Shown: piece by piece, positions 8,633 to 17,111 of the stretch
How positions within the stretch are numbered: the first letter of the stretch is position 1
Layout: every line of letters begins with the position of its first letter
Source of the DNA: Comamonas piscis
GTDB lineage: Bacteria; Pseudomonadota; Gammaproteobacteria; Burkholderiales; Burkholderiaceae_C
Direction: 5' to 3'
Length of the DNA stretch: 64,000 bases
NCBI RefSeq assembly: GCF_014109725.1
Contig: NZ_CP058554.1
Location: 2,294,001 to 2,358,000 of the forward strand
The notes under the pieces: model-generated
The model's database searches: none
Told to the model about the DNA's origin: nothing
What the model saw: only the letters and a program-made list of their open reading frames with translations
Translations under genes and position numbers: made by a program

Positions 8633-8886
8633 GGCCACAGTACGTGAGATCAAGCAGGACAGCAAACGAGCAACAGGACGCATTGACTATGAAGCTGAAC
8701 TTTAAAGCTGACCCAGCTAGGTTGTCGGAGATTCAAAAGACCCGGCTTGAAAGCGAAAGAATCACTTACAAGAATGGCGCGCAACCAGCGCGTTCTGTGT
8801 GGTCGGGGCGCCCCAACTACGATGGAATCGAACTTTCCTACCGGGGCCAAGAAAAAAAGATCTGGTCCAAACAAAGAAGTCACTGA
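8629..8886 (+). CDS. Small hypothetical protein coupled to the preceding ORF
   Basis: 85 residues from the ATG that overlaps the previous stop; an internal ATG at 8689 (MKLNFKADPARLSEIQ) is an alternative start. The sequence is hydrophilic with Y-R-G-Q-E-K-K-I-W near the end. No domain recognised. A terminator (9001-9024) stands 115 nt downstream. Confidence 0.4.
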   Translation: MRPQYVRSSRTANEQQDALTMKLNFKADPARLSEIQKTRLESERITYKNGAQPARSVWSGRPNYDGIELSYRGQEKKIWSKQRSH

Positions 8887-9000
8887 TGACTTAGTCCTCT
8901 ACCAGTGCTGACACTGGGCGACTTGGGCCTGCTCCTGATCTCTGGGGCTGTGGGCAAATCCATGAGCCTCATGCGTCAACGGAAACCGAGTTGATCTGCG

Positions 9001-9024
9001 AGCCCTCATCGGAGGGCTTTTTTG
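9001..9024 (+). terminator. Terminator after the 8.4-8.9 kb ORF pair
   Basis: AGCCCTC / GAGGGCT stem, tetraloop ATCG, then six Ts. Confidence 0.75.
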
Positions 9025-9195
9025 CGGCGGCTGCGAAGCAGCCCGTTAGCCCCTGCTCGCCATTTAACAATTCGTTATGTCGCCCCGGCGAGTCCCAAGC
9101 CTCGGCCAGGACCTACTGATCTGAGTTCTGGAACGGGGGCTGTCGACCCACTCCGGTCTCTCGCCCTTTCCCGTAGCGGACGTGTACGCTGCGCG

Positions 9196-9294
9196 CGCTC
9201 GATGATAGAAGTAGGAGTTGCGTGCGAGATCCAACTGTGCGAGTAACTCGGGCAGGCCATAGTGATCTCTCAGGGCGTCAATCAGCAGTGTCGA
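9196..9294 (-). pseudogene. IS3-family transposase scrap
   Basis: About 100 bp on the minus strand encode LLIDALRDHYGLPELLAQ and YFYHRARA, closely matching the middle of the IS3-type transposases at 38.4-39.8 and 45-46.5 kb. Both flanks are unrelated to the element, so this is an old deletion remnant. Confidence 0.8.
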
Positions 9295-9408
9295 GCAGCA
9301 ACAGTCATGCGCCGCCACTTGGAGCTGCTGGTACGATGCCTCAATTCGGCCACAAGCAGTCAGTTGAGGCTGGGCACCGCTAGCTTCCATTGCTCACTCA
9401 TAGTTCAT

Positions 9409-9433
9409 ATCAATCATTTATTCAACAATTGAT
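9409..9433. promoter_or_regulatory. Likely ArsR operator
   Basis: Inverted repeat ATCAAT-N13-ATTGAT lying 13 nt upstream of the arsR start, in an AT-rich stretch where the promoter must be. ArsR proteins bind such imperfect AT-rich dyads over the -10/-35 region and release on As(III). The assignment rests on position and symmetry. Confidence 0.5.
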
Positions 9434-9446
9434 GTATTATTGTGAG

Positions 9447-9770
9447 ATGCAAGAAGTAAACGTCATCCGCTCACTCTCCGCTCTAGCTCATGAGGCCCGA
9501 TTGCGCGTATTTCGCGCCCTTGTGGTGGCCGGTGCCGAAGGCCTGACGCCTAGCGCATTGGCTGAACAGCTCGGGATCGCACCGAACGCACTGTCCTTTC
9601 ATCTCAAAGAGCTTTTCCATGCTGATCTGGTTAGCCAAGAACGGCATGGGCGAAATGTGCTCTATCGCGCAGCATTCCCCGTCATGAATGACCTTCTGGC
9701 ATATCTCACCGAAAACTGCTGTCAAGGCGCGGTTTGCCTTGATGCCACAGCAACTTCATGTGACTGCTAG
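9447..9770 (+). CDS. arsR: Arsenic-responsive repressor ArsR
   Basis: 107-residue ArsR/SmtB winged-helix repressor. The start at 9447 gives MQEVNVIRSLSALAHEARL, aligned with family N-termini; an in-frame upstream start is unlikely. The recognition helix region reads PNALSFHLKELFHADLV and the wing RHGRNVLYR. The usual N-terminal C-V-C motif is absent, but the C-terminus has C-C (residues 90-91), C96 and CDC at the very end, which suggests a C-terminal As(III) site as in other ArsR subclasses. First gene of the ars cassette. Confidence 0.92.
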   Translation: MQEVNVIRSLSALAHEARLRVFRALVVAGAEGLTPSALAEQLGIAPNALSFHLKELFHADLVSQERHGRNVLYRAAFPVMNDLLAYLTENCCQGAVCLDATATSCDC

Positions 9771-9808
9771 GCAATATTCTCCATCCCTCCAACCCTTGAC
9801 TAAACGCC

Positions 9809-10315
9809 ATGCATGATCAAAAAGCTCCGCTGAACGTATTGTTCCTATGCACGCACAACTCAGCTCGCAGCATCTTGGCTGAAGCCCTGCTGAACGATAT
9901 GGGGCAGGGCCGCTTCAAGGCTTACTCAGCAGGAAGCAGTCCCCGAGAGAATCAGCAACCTAATCCACAAGCTCTCCAAGTGCTTCAAATGGCAGGAGTG
10001 TCAGTGGAAGGTCTGCGCAGCAAGAGCTGGGATGAATTTGCAGTGCCCAGCGCACCACACATGGACTTGATCATCACCGTCTGTGACAACGCTGCAGGGG
10101 AAGTTTGCCCGTTCTGGCCTGGTCATCCCGCCACAGCCCATTGGGGCTACCGGGACCCATATGAAGGTGGTGCCCCTGTTGACGCGAAGCTGGAAGCTTT
10201 CCGCCAGACCATGCACATGATCCGTCATCGCCTGGAATTATTGGTAAACCTTCCGACCCAAAAGCTGGAGCAAGCAGTGCTGCAGACAACGGCGCGAGAG
10301 CTTTCGGCACACTAA
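9809..10315 (+). CDS. arsC: Arsenate reductase, LMW-phosphatase type
   Basis: 168 residues of the low-molecular-weight phosphatase fold. The P-loop C-T-H-N-S-A-R-S (C14) carries the nucleophilic cysteine, and D-P in YRDPYEG is the general acid. Reduces As(V) to As(III), which ArsB then exports. Downstream redox cysteines are C91 (VCDNAA) and C98 (EVCPFW), compatible with a thioredoxin-coupled relay. A second, unrelated arsenate reductase is encoded at 11753. Confidence 0.9.
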   Translation: MHDQKAPLNVLFLCTHNSARSILAEALLNDMGQGRFKAYSAGSSPRENQQPNPQALQVLQMAGVSVEGLRSKSWDEFAVPSAPHMDLIITVCDNAAGEVCPFWPGHPATAHWGYRDPYEGGAPVDAKLEAFRQTMHMIRHRLELLVNLPTQKLEQAVLQTTARELSAH

Positions 10316-10438
10316 ATCCCAACTCTCCAACTGCCATCCTGAACCAGAGTCTGGATTGCGACAGCACTTCTCGAAGGCCCTCGCACGTTGCGGGAGCCAC
10401 CAACGTCGACTCAAAGCTTTTTCTAGGACCCATGCGTC

Positions 10439-11728
10439 ATGTTGACGGCTATCCTGATTTTCATCTTCACACTCACGCTGGTTATCTGGCAGCCACGCGG
10501 ACTAGGTATTGGCTGGAGCGCCTTGATTGGTTCCGGTACCGCGCTTCTGCTGGGAGTCGTGCACTTTGCTGATATTCCTATAGTCTGGCAAATTGTCTGG
10601 AATGCCACGGGGACCTTTGTCGCCGTCATCATCATCAGCCTTTTGCTCGATGAAGCTGGTTTCTTCGAATGGGCAGCATTGCATTTTGCGCGATGGGGCG
10701 GCGGCAGTGGCGTCAAGCTATTTGCTCTCATAGTGCTTTTGGGAGCCGCCGTCTCTGCTATTTTTGCCAATGATGGAACGGCCCTGATCCTCACGCCCAT
10801 AGTGATGGCTATGCTTGTAGCGCTGGGCTTTTCTCCAGCAGCAACGCTAGCGTTTGTTATGGCTGCCGGTTTTATTGCGGACACTGCGAGCCTGCCGCTG
10901 ATCGTCTCCAATCTGGTGAACATCGTATCCGCCGACTTTTTCAAAATCGGCTTCAACGACTATGCATCGGTGATGGTGCCGGTCAACATCGTATCGGTCC
11001 TGGCTAGCCTCGGCGTGCTGTTGCTCTTTTTCCGGCGCGATATTCCTTCTTCCTACGACGTGGGCCAGCTCAAGCAGCCCTCTGCTGCCATCAAGGATCT
11101 GGCCACGTTCCGGGCTGGCTGGGTCGTGCTGATCTTGCTTATGGTGGGCTTCTTCGCGCTGGAGCCACTGGGCGTTCCCGTCAGTGCCGTAGCTGCCGCA
11201 GGAGCCGCGATCTTGCTGGCGGTGGCTGCGCGTGGCCATGTCATCAGCACGAAGAAAGTGCTCCATGGCGCTCCGTGGCAGATCGTGGTGTTCTCGCTGG
11301 GCATGTACCTGGTTGTCTACGGACTGCGCAACGCGGGCCTCACAGATTACATCGCCATCCTGCTGAATCAATTTGCAGCCGGTGGTATATGGACCGCATC
11401 GCTGGGCACAGGAGTGCTCTCTGCAGTACTGTCCTCCATCATGAACAACATGCCCACGGTGCTGATCGGAGCCTTGTCCATCGATGCGTCTACGGCTAGC
11501 GGGGTAGTTAAGGAAGCCATGGTGTACGCCAATGTGATTGGCTGCGATCTTGGCCCCAAGATCACGCCTATTGGCAGCCTGGCCACATTGCTTTGGCTCC
11601 ATGTGCTCGCCAAGAAGGGCACGACCATTGGCTGGGGCTACTACTTCAAAGTCGGTGCGGTGCTGACCATGCCCGTGCTGCTCATCACACTTGCAGCGCT
11701 GGCCCTGCGGCTCAGCGTGGCCTCATAA
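10439..11728 (+). CDS. arsB: Arsenite efflux permease ArsB
   Basis: 429 residues with about 10-12 transmembrane helices, consistent with the ArsB arsenite/antimonite:H+ antiporter of the inner membrane. Characteristic motifs: AIFANDGTALILTPI in the first half and MNNMPTVLIGALS in the second half, the inverted-topology repeats of the ion transporter superfamily. The start uses CTAGGA about 10 nt upstream. Follows arsC by 123 nt and precedes arsC2 by 24 nt. Confidence 0.94.
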   Translation: MLTAILIFIFTLTLVIWQPRGLGIGWSALIGSGTALLLGVVHFADIPIVWQIVWNATGTFVAVIIISLLLDEAGFFEWAALHFARWGGGSGVKLFALIVLLGAAVSAIFANDGTALILTPIVMAMLVALGFSPAATLAFVMAAGFIADTASLPLIVSNLVNIVSADFFKIGFNDYASVMVPVNIVSVLASLGVLLLFFRRDIPSSYDVGQLKQPSAAIKDLATFRAGWVVLILLMVGFFALEPLGVPVSAVAAAGAAILLAVAARGHVISTKKVLHGAPWQIVVFSLGMYLVVYGLRNAGLTDYIAILLNQFAAGGIWTASLGTGVLSAVLSSIMNNMPTVLIGALSIDASTASGVVKEAMVYANVIGCDLGPKITPIGSLATLLWLHVLAKKGTTIGWGYYFKVGAVLTMPVLLITLAALALRLSVAS

Positions 11729-11752
11729 CCTTAGCAAAGGAAATCTACCGCT

Positions 11753-12184
11753 ATGAGCGACATCACGATTTACCACAACCCTGCTTGCGGCACCTCCCGC
11801 AATGTCCTAGCACTGATCCGCAACAGCGGAGAGGAGCCCACGGTCGTTGAGTACCTCAAAACGCCTCCTGACCGCACCACGTTGGTGGGCCTGATCCAGG
11901 CCATTGGAACTCCGGTGCGGGATGTGATGCGTCAAAAAGGCACGCCGTACGACGAATTTGGCTTGGGCGAGCTCAAATGGACGGATGAGCAATTGATTGA
12001 TTTCATGCTCCAGCACCCCATCCTGATAAATCGTCCGATCGTAGTCACCCCTTTGGGGACTCGATTGTGCCGCCCCTCGGAGGCTGTTCTGGACATCCTG
12101 CCGCAGCCTCAACAGACCGCATTCTCCAAAGAAGACGGGGAAGCCGTCATCGACTCGAAAGGAAATCGAATTGGCAAGCTCTGA
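11753..12184 (+). CDS. arsC: Arsenate reductase, glutaredoxin type
   Basis: 143 residues of the ArsC/Spx thioredoxin-like fold: MSDITIYHNPACGTSRNVL holds the catalytic Cys12 of the E. coli R773 type, with the conserved R-x-P block (INRPIVVTPLG) and further arginines. Uses glutaredoxin/GSH. Good SD (AAAGGAAA) 9 nt upstream. Its 3' end overlaps arsH by 14 nt. Confidence 0.95.
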   Translation: MSDITIYHNPACGTSRNVLALIRNSGEEPTVVEYLKTPPDRTTLVGLIQAIGTPVRDVMRQKGTPYDEFGLGELKWTDEQLIDFMLQHPILINRPIVVTPLGTRLCRPSEAVLDILPQPQQTAFSKEDGEAVIDSKGNRIGKL

Positions 12185-12887
12185 TCTACCGAATTTAGAC
12201 GAAAAAGTCTTTGAAAAGCCCACCCTAGAAGGCCTTTTGCCCGCAAAACGTGCGGCGCATGCGCCACGCATTCTGCTGTTGTATGGCTCGGTTCGCGACC
12301 GCTCCTACAGCCGACTGCTGACTGAAGAGGCGTCGCGCCTGCTGCGCAGGATGGGTGCCGAGACCAGGATCTTCGATCCGAGTGGCCTGCCACTGCCCGA
12401 TGGTGCCCCTGACGATCACCCGAAGGTCAAGGAATTGCGCGAACTGGCTCAATGGGCAGAAGGCATGGTCTGGACCTCTCCAGAGCGCCACGGTGCCATG
12501 ACCAGCATTCTCAAAGCGCAGATTGACTGGATTCCTTTGTCTGTCGGCGCTGTGCGACCGACACAAGGTAAAACGCTGGCGGTGATGCAAGTCTCCGGTG
12601 GCTCCCAGTCCTTCAATGCCGTCAACCAGATGCGGGTCCTGGGCCGCTGGATGCGCATGATCACCATCCCCAATCAGTCATCCGTAGCCAAGGCATTCGC
12701 GGAGTTCGATGAGGCTGGCCGGATGAAGCCTTCCTCTTATTTCGAACGGGTAGTGGACGTGATGGAAGAGCTGGTCAAGTTCACGCTGCTGACGAGAGAC
12801 TGTTCGGACTACCTAGTGGATCGCTATAGCGAGCGCCGACAAAGCGCCGAAGAGCTGTCCAAGCGGGTCAACCAGCGCAGCATCTAA
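12171..12887 (+). CDS. arsH: ArsH NADPH-dependent FMN reductase
   Basis: 238 residues; flavodoxin-like organoarsenical oxidase/FMN reductase. Signatures are LLYGSVRDRSYSRLL (FMN phosphate site) and SPERHGAMTSILKAQIDW. Detoxifies trivalent organoarsenicals. The likely start is TTG at 12171, inside the end of arsC2; no ATG fits the conserved N-terminus. Translational coupling with arsC2 is expected. Confidence 0.93.
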   Translation: MASSDLPNLDEKVFEKPTLEGLLPAKRAAHAPRILLLYGSVRDRSYSRLLTEEASRLLRRMGAETRIFDPSGLPLPDGAPDDHPKVKELRELAQWAEGMVWTSPERHGAMTSILKAQIDWIPLSVGAVRPTQGKTLAVMQVSGGSQSFNAVNQMRVLGRWMRMITIPNQSSVAKAFAEFDEAGRMKPSSYFERVVDVMEELVKFTLLTRDCSDYLVDRYSERRQSAEELSKRVNQRSI

Positions 12888-13011
12888 ACGATAAAGATGG
12901 CATAGAACCGGTACGCTCGCACTGACAAGCGCAGTCTCTGATCAGCGCCTTTGTGGCTCTTTGGTCGATGCGTATGAGCCCACAGCAATAACCCCGAAAA
13001 GGATATCAGCG

Positions 13012-14064
13012 ATGTCGTTACACGATGTGATCATCGTCGGAGCAGGTCAAGCGGGTCTATCGGTGGCGTACTTCCTTCGTCGCACTAATCTGTCAGTTTT
13101 TCTACTTGATGCAGAGGACGCTGGAGGCGGAGCCTGGCAGCATGGATGGGATTCTCTGAGACTTTTTTCTCCCGCCGCCTGGAGCTCGATCGCGGGATGG
13201 CCGATGCCAGCTGCCGGTGAGCAGTATCCAAATCGTGACCATGTGATCGAATATCTACGCAAGTACGAAGCACGCTATCAATTCAACATCGAGAGGCCGG
13301 TTCGCGTCACGGGCATTGAATCTACAGAGCAAGTCTTCCAAGTCAATGCCGGAGGGAGAAGGTGGTATGCACGTGCAGTTGTGCTTGCCACGGGAACATG
13401 GAGAAATCCGATTGTTCCCGAGGTTGAGGGTGCGGCATCCTTCAAGGGGCTGCAGTTGCACTCGGCGCAGTACGTGTCTTCTGAGCCATTTAAAGGCAAG
13501 AGGGTTATGGTGGTCGGCGGCGGAAACTCCGGTGCACAGATTCTGGCGGAAGTCTCGCTTGTTGCGCAGTCTACGACCTGGGTGACGTCGGAGCCACCAG
13601 CCTTTTTACCGGACGAAGTCGATGGGCGAGTGCTCTTCGAGAGAGCCACTGCCCGCTGGCAGGCGTTGCAGGAGGGCAAAGATCTCGAGAACCTGCCAGG
13701 CGGCTTTGGTGACATCGTGATGGTGCCCCCGGTTCTCCGTGCACGCCATCGCGGCGTGCTGCAGTCTGTAGGCCCGTTTGAGAGCCTCACGGCGGACGGG
13801 GCTCGATGGTGCGACGGAAACTCCAAGCCCTTCGACGCGATCATCTGGTGTACCGGCTTCAGGCCAGCGTTGCAGCCTCTGGAGACTCTTGGTGTTGTCA
13901 AAGAGTCCAAGGTCGCGGTGGACGGCACACAGGTGCGTGGCGTTCCAGGTTTATGGCTGGTGGGCTACGGAGAGTGGACCGGACCTGCGTCGGCCACGCT
14001 CATCGGAGTTATGCGCACAGCTCGGAACACTGTGGCCGAAATTGCTCAGTATCTATCGGCCTGA
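13012..14064 (+). CDS. arsO: Flavin monooxygenase-like ArsO
   Basis: 350 residues. Rossmann FAD motif GAGQAGLS near residue 11 and a second dinucleotide motif GGGNSGAQ near residue 167, with the C-terminal ATG-like segment WCTGFRPAL. This is the NAD(P)-binding FAD oxidoreductase often placed last in ars operons and called ArsO. The start at 13012 has AAAGGA (12997-13002) 9 nt upstream; an in-frame ATG at 12961 lacks one. Separated from arsH by 124 nt, so it may be a separate transcript. The substrate is unproven. Confidence 0.8.
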   Translation: MSLHDVIIVGAGQAGLSVAYFLRRTNLSVFLLDAEDAGGGAWQHGWDSLRLFSPAAWSSIAGWPMPAAGEQYPNRDHVIEYLRKYEARYQFNIERPVRVTGIESTEQVFQVNAGGRRWYARAVVLATGTWRNPIVPEVEGAASFKGLQLHSAQYVSSEPFKGKRVMVVGGGNSGAQILAEVSLVAQSTTWVTSEPPAFLPDEVDGRVLFERATARWQALQEGKDLENLPGGFGDIVMVPPVLRARHRGVLQSVGPFESLTADGARWCDGNSKPFDAIIWCTGFRPALQPLETLGVVKESKVAVDGTQVRGVPGLWLVGYGEWTGPASATLIGVMRTARNTVAEIAQYLSA

Positions 14065-14142
14065 ATGACCGCTTTTCCTAGATCTAACGGTCTGCTGTGG
14101 GTCGATAGCGCCACTTCAGCTTGCGTAAAAGCTGTCCCTCGG

Positions 14143-15249
14143 TCAGCCGTGAGCACACTTGTGCGAAAGGAAGAAGCGCAGCATCTCGGCGCTGGCGTCG
14201 ACTCCTCCTGGCGTGGTGTAGCTGCCCTCTGAGCTGCCGCCGGACCATGCGTGGCCTGCGCCATGCAGTTGCCAGTGTTCAATGGCGGTACTTCCGTCGG
14301 CCGCGACATAGGCAGAGCGGGTGAATCGCTGGCGGTTCGGCGAATGGCCCTGGATGACGCGAGGTGCGCTTTGGGGACTTTGCGCGCTGCGTGCAGCATT
14401 CACCACGGCCGCGCCGTTCTCGTGGTGCACCGTCTTGTCGGCATCGCCGTGAAACACGATCACTGGACATACGCTGGGACCGCTGGCCGAGCCTGATGCT
14501 GCGCCTCTTCGCATCGCCTCGAGGGCTGATGGCAGATTGGACGCAGCACCGGCGGGCAAGCCCGAATGCACACCCACGGCGGCGAACAGCTCAGGATAGG
14601 TGCGTCCCAATATGTCCGCCATTGCACCTCCAGCCGATAGTCCGGCGACATAGACACGCGATGCGTCCGCGCCATGGTCAGCCACCATCTGGCGTGTGAG
14701 GCCTGCCAGCAGTGCTGGCTCGCCCCGGCCTCGCTGCTGATGCTGGGCCTTGAACCAGTTCCAGCATTTTTGCGAGTTCGCATGCTGTGTTTGTTCAGGA
14801 TAGAGCACCAATACACCGGCCCTGCGTGCCTGGTCATTCATGCGCGTGCCAACGGCGAAGTCTTCCGGCCCTTGGGTGCAACCGTGCAGCATGAGGACGA
14901 GCGGCCGAGGCCCCGCTTCAAGTGCACTGCCTGGCGGCACATACAGCCGATAGGCCAGCTGCCGGCCTCCGTGCGAGTAGCTGCCGCGCAGCCATTGCTC
15001 GTCGCCGGACGTGTCTGCCTGCGATGAGCCCGCAGGCACGGCGAGCTCAGGAGCATCGTCGATGAAACGGGCTTCGACATCGATGATCCAGCCTTCTTTC
15101 GTAGGACTGGTTGCGGCTGTCTTGCCGTGGGGCGCGTGCGCGCTTTCGCCTCGCAACGTGCGCTGAATCAGCTCGGTTGCTTCCAGCAAATTGCCAGTGC
15201 GCGTCAGGCGTGTAGCCTCGCCCAGCATGTCGTGAAAAAGCGGTTTCAT
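14143..15249 (-). CDS. PHB depolymerase-family esterase
   Basis: 368 residues of the alpha/beta-hydrolase esterase_phb family. The catalytic serine lies in the lipase box G-L-S-A-G (VYVAGLSAGGAM), Asp/His in FHGDADKTV and GAGHAWSGG, and the oxyanion segment in VLMLHGCTQ. The ATG at 15249 starts MKPLFHDMLGEATRLTRTGNL, the usual N-terminus of this intracellular short form; no signal peptide. Probably hydrolyses PHA or related esters. Downstream (11 nt gap) of the ribbon-helix-helix gene, likely co-transcribed. Confidence 0.85.
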   Translation of the reverse strand: MKPLFHDMLGEATRLTRTGNLLEATELIQRTLRGESAHAPHGKTAATSPTKEGWIIDVEARFIDDAPELAVPAGSSQADTSGDEQWLRGSYSHGGRQLAYRLYVPPGSALEAGPRPLVLMLHGCTQGPEDFAVGTRMNDQARRAGVLVLYPEQTQHANSQKCWNWFKAQHQQRGRGEPALLAGLTRQMVADHGADASRVYVAGLSAGGAMADILGRTYPELFAAVGVHSGLPAGAASNLPSALEAMRRGAASGSASGPSVCPVIVFHGDADKTVHHENGAAVVNAARSAQSPQSAPRVIQGHSPNRQRFTRSAYVAADGSTAIEHWQLHGAGHAWSGGSSEGSYTTPGGVDASAEMLRFFLSHKCAHG

Positions 15250-15259
15250 GGAATGGTTC

Positions 15260-15673
15260 TCAGGTAATGCGGCCGGCCAGAGCGGCACGAACGGCGGGGC
15301 TGGCCTGGAGAGCTCCCAGCACCGTGATGGATTCGATGGTTTCTGCGGCCAGCTGCGCAGGCACGTCCTGCGCGATGCTGGCCAAGCCCAGCACCCGGAT
15401 CTGCAGCTTTTCCCCGGCAGCCTGCACCCGCATGAGATCGGCCTGGGAGAAATGCTGCATACCCAGGACCAGCATCTTGCGGGCGACGACCTGTTGCAAC
15501 GCGTCCGCGTGGCTGCGCAGGTGGTTGCGTATCGCTGTACGGATGAAATCACTGCGGTTTGCGTAGAAGCCCTCGGCGACCAGCAGGTCGATTTGGCCCA
15601 GGTCGACATAGCCCAGATTGATGGTGAGCTTCTCGGATTCGCTCGCGCGAGGGGTGGAGGTGATTGTGGCCAT
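15260..15673 (-). CDS. CopG-type ribbon-helix-helix regulator
   Basis: 137 residues; residues 15-55 (KLTINLGYVDLGQIDLLV..RSDFIRTAIRNHL) form the short beta strand plus two helices of a ribbon-helix-helix DNA-binding domain. The rest is a C-terminal extension rich in hydrophobics. AAGGA lies 6 nt before the ATG. Encoded immediately upstream of the PHA depolymerase, which it may regulate together with itself. Confidence 0.75.
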   Translation of the reverse strand: MATITSTPRASESEKLTINLGYVDLGQIDLLVAEGFYANRSDFIRTAIRNHLRSHADALQQVVARKMLVLGMQHFSQADLMRVQAAGEKLQIRVLGLASIAQDVPAQLAAETIESITVLGALQASPAVRAALAGRIT

Positions 15674-16129
15674 GGAACATCCTTATGCCATCTATATGGA
15701 TGGTTTGAGGATGGTTTCAAGGTCTGATGTTTCAATTTAGCGCTTCGCGTCATGTAGTGTCCGGTGGACGGGCTCTCCAGCGTGTCCGTTGCCATCATTG
15801 CCCTGTCACGTCTAGGCCGTAAGGTGGCCGAGTCGGGCCACCACGCCCGGCGTTGCTCAGCCATGCGCCAGGAGGCTCCATGCAAGATTTGCAGTCAGGC
15901 TCGCCGCACGGCCCTTCCGTTTGGGGCCAGCCCGGCGAACGGTTCAATACCTGGAGTCATCTGGCAGCCCTGCCCGTATGCCTGGCGGCCAGTGTGGTTC
16001 TCATCTGCGAAACGGTAGCCGGCGGCGAACCGATGCGAAATACCCGCGATGCGGCATTTTCTGGTCAGGAACTCGGCCTCGGCACCGTCGTGCGTAGACA
16101 CGCATGATTTGGTAGCACAGACCGGGCAC
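15674..16129. other. Intergenic stretch left of the IS21 element
   Basis: Nothing convincing is encoded. Short frames here are GC-driven. It holds the promoter region of the CopG/depolymerase pair at its left end and ends at the IS21 terminus. Confidence 0.5.
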
Positions 16130-16241
16130 TGTTAGGGCCGATGCAATCTTGACCAGCAGTGCCAATCGAGCTTTGACCAGGTACTGGAGCAGCGTTTGAG
16201 ATGACCGCTTGTGAATAACTATAGGCTGTTTACCTCATTGG

Positions 16242-17111
16242 CTACTCCTTCTTTACCTCTTCTAGGTCCACTGGCAACTCTTCTGGTGAGCTCCCTACCG
16301 TGTTTCCCGTAGCCTGAACTGCTGCAGCTTTCCTGCTTTGCTCTCTTGTCTTGATCCGCCCCTTGGCTTCGTGCGTGCTATGCCGGAACCGATAGGACTC
16401 GTTTCCTGTCTCGATGATGTGGCAGTGGTGGGTCAGTCGATCTAGCAGGGCCGTGGTCAATTTGGCATCGCCAAACACACTGGACCATTCGGCAAACGTC
16501 AGGTTGGTGGTGATGAGCACGCTGGTGTGCTCGTACAGTTTGGACAGCAGGTGGAATAGCAGAGCACCTCCAGCTTGGCTGAACGGCAAGTAGCCCAGCT
16601 CGTCCAGCACGACCAAGTCCATACGCATCAGGCTCATCGCAATCCGCCCAGCCCGCCCTTGTGCTTTCTCCTGCTCCAGCGCATTGACTAGATCAACCGT
16701 CGAGTAGAAGCGCACTCGTTTGCCATGTCTGCTCAACCCCGATATGCCCAGTGCCGTGGCCAGATGCGTTTTGCCAGTGCCAGGACCACCGATCAACACT
16801 ACGTTTTGAGAATCCTGCGTGAACGATAGGTCTGAGAGCTTTTGAACCAACCTCTGGTCAACTTGCGAGACCGTGAAGTCAAACCCAGCCAGATCTCGAT
16901 GCACAGGAAAGCGCGCAGACTTCATCTGGTGAGCAATGGAGCGCATAACGCGATCTGCGTGCTCGGCTTGAAGCAGGTGCTCCACCAACCAGCGAGATGC
17001 AGCCAAGGTGGTATCGCCCCCTTGCTCGGTCAGATCGGCCCAGGCGGTGGCCATTCCGTTCAAGCGCAGACTCTTCAATTGCGTCTGCACATCGGTAGAG
17101 GGTTCACGCAT
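16242..17111 (-). CDS. istB: IstB helper ATPase of IS21
   Basis: 289 residues, AAA+ ATPase related to DnaC. Walker A GGPGTGKT and Walker B LVVLDELG are intact. It loads or selects target DNA for IstA. AGGAG stands 7 nt before the ATG at 17111, and the start overlaps the istA stop (ATGcgTGA), the typical coupled arrangement. Appears intact. Confidence 0.93.
   Translation of the reverse strand: MREPSTDVQTQLKSLRLNGMATAWADLTEQGGDTTLAASRWLVEHLLQAEHADRVMRSIAHQMKSARFPVHRDLAGFDFTVSQVDQRLVQKLSDLSFTQDSQNVVLIGGPGTGKTHLATALGISGLSRHGKRVRFYSTVDLVNALEQEKAQGRAGRIAMSLMRMDLVVLDELGYLPFSQAGGALLFHLLSKLYEHTSVLITTNLTFAEWSSVFGDAKLTTALLDRLTHHCHIIETGNESYRFRHSTHEAKGRIKTREQSRKAAAVQATGNTVGSSPEELPVDLEEVKKE

Noticed and set aside
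12961..13011. Upstream ATG for the ArsO-like gene
   Set aside because: No ribosome site, and the Rossmann motif would be pushed too far from the N-terminus.
14143..15885. 580-codon version of the PHA depolymerase
   Set aside because: The upstream 212 codons run antiframe through the ribbon-helix-helix gene; the family start is at 15249.
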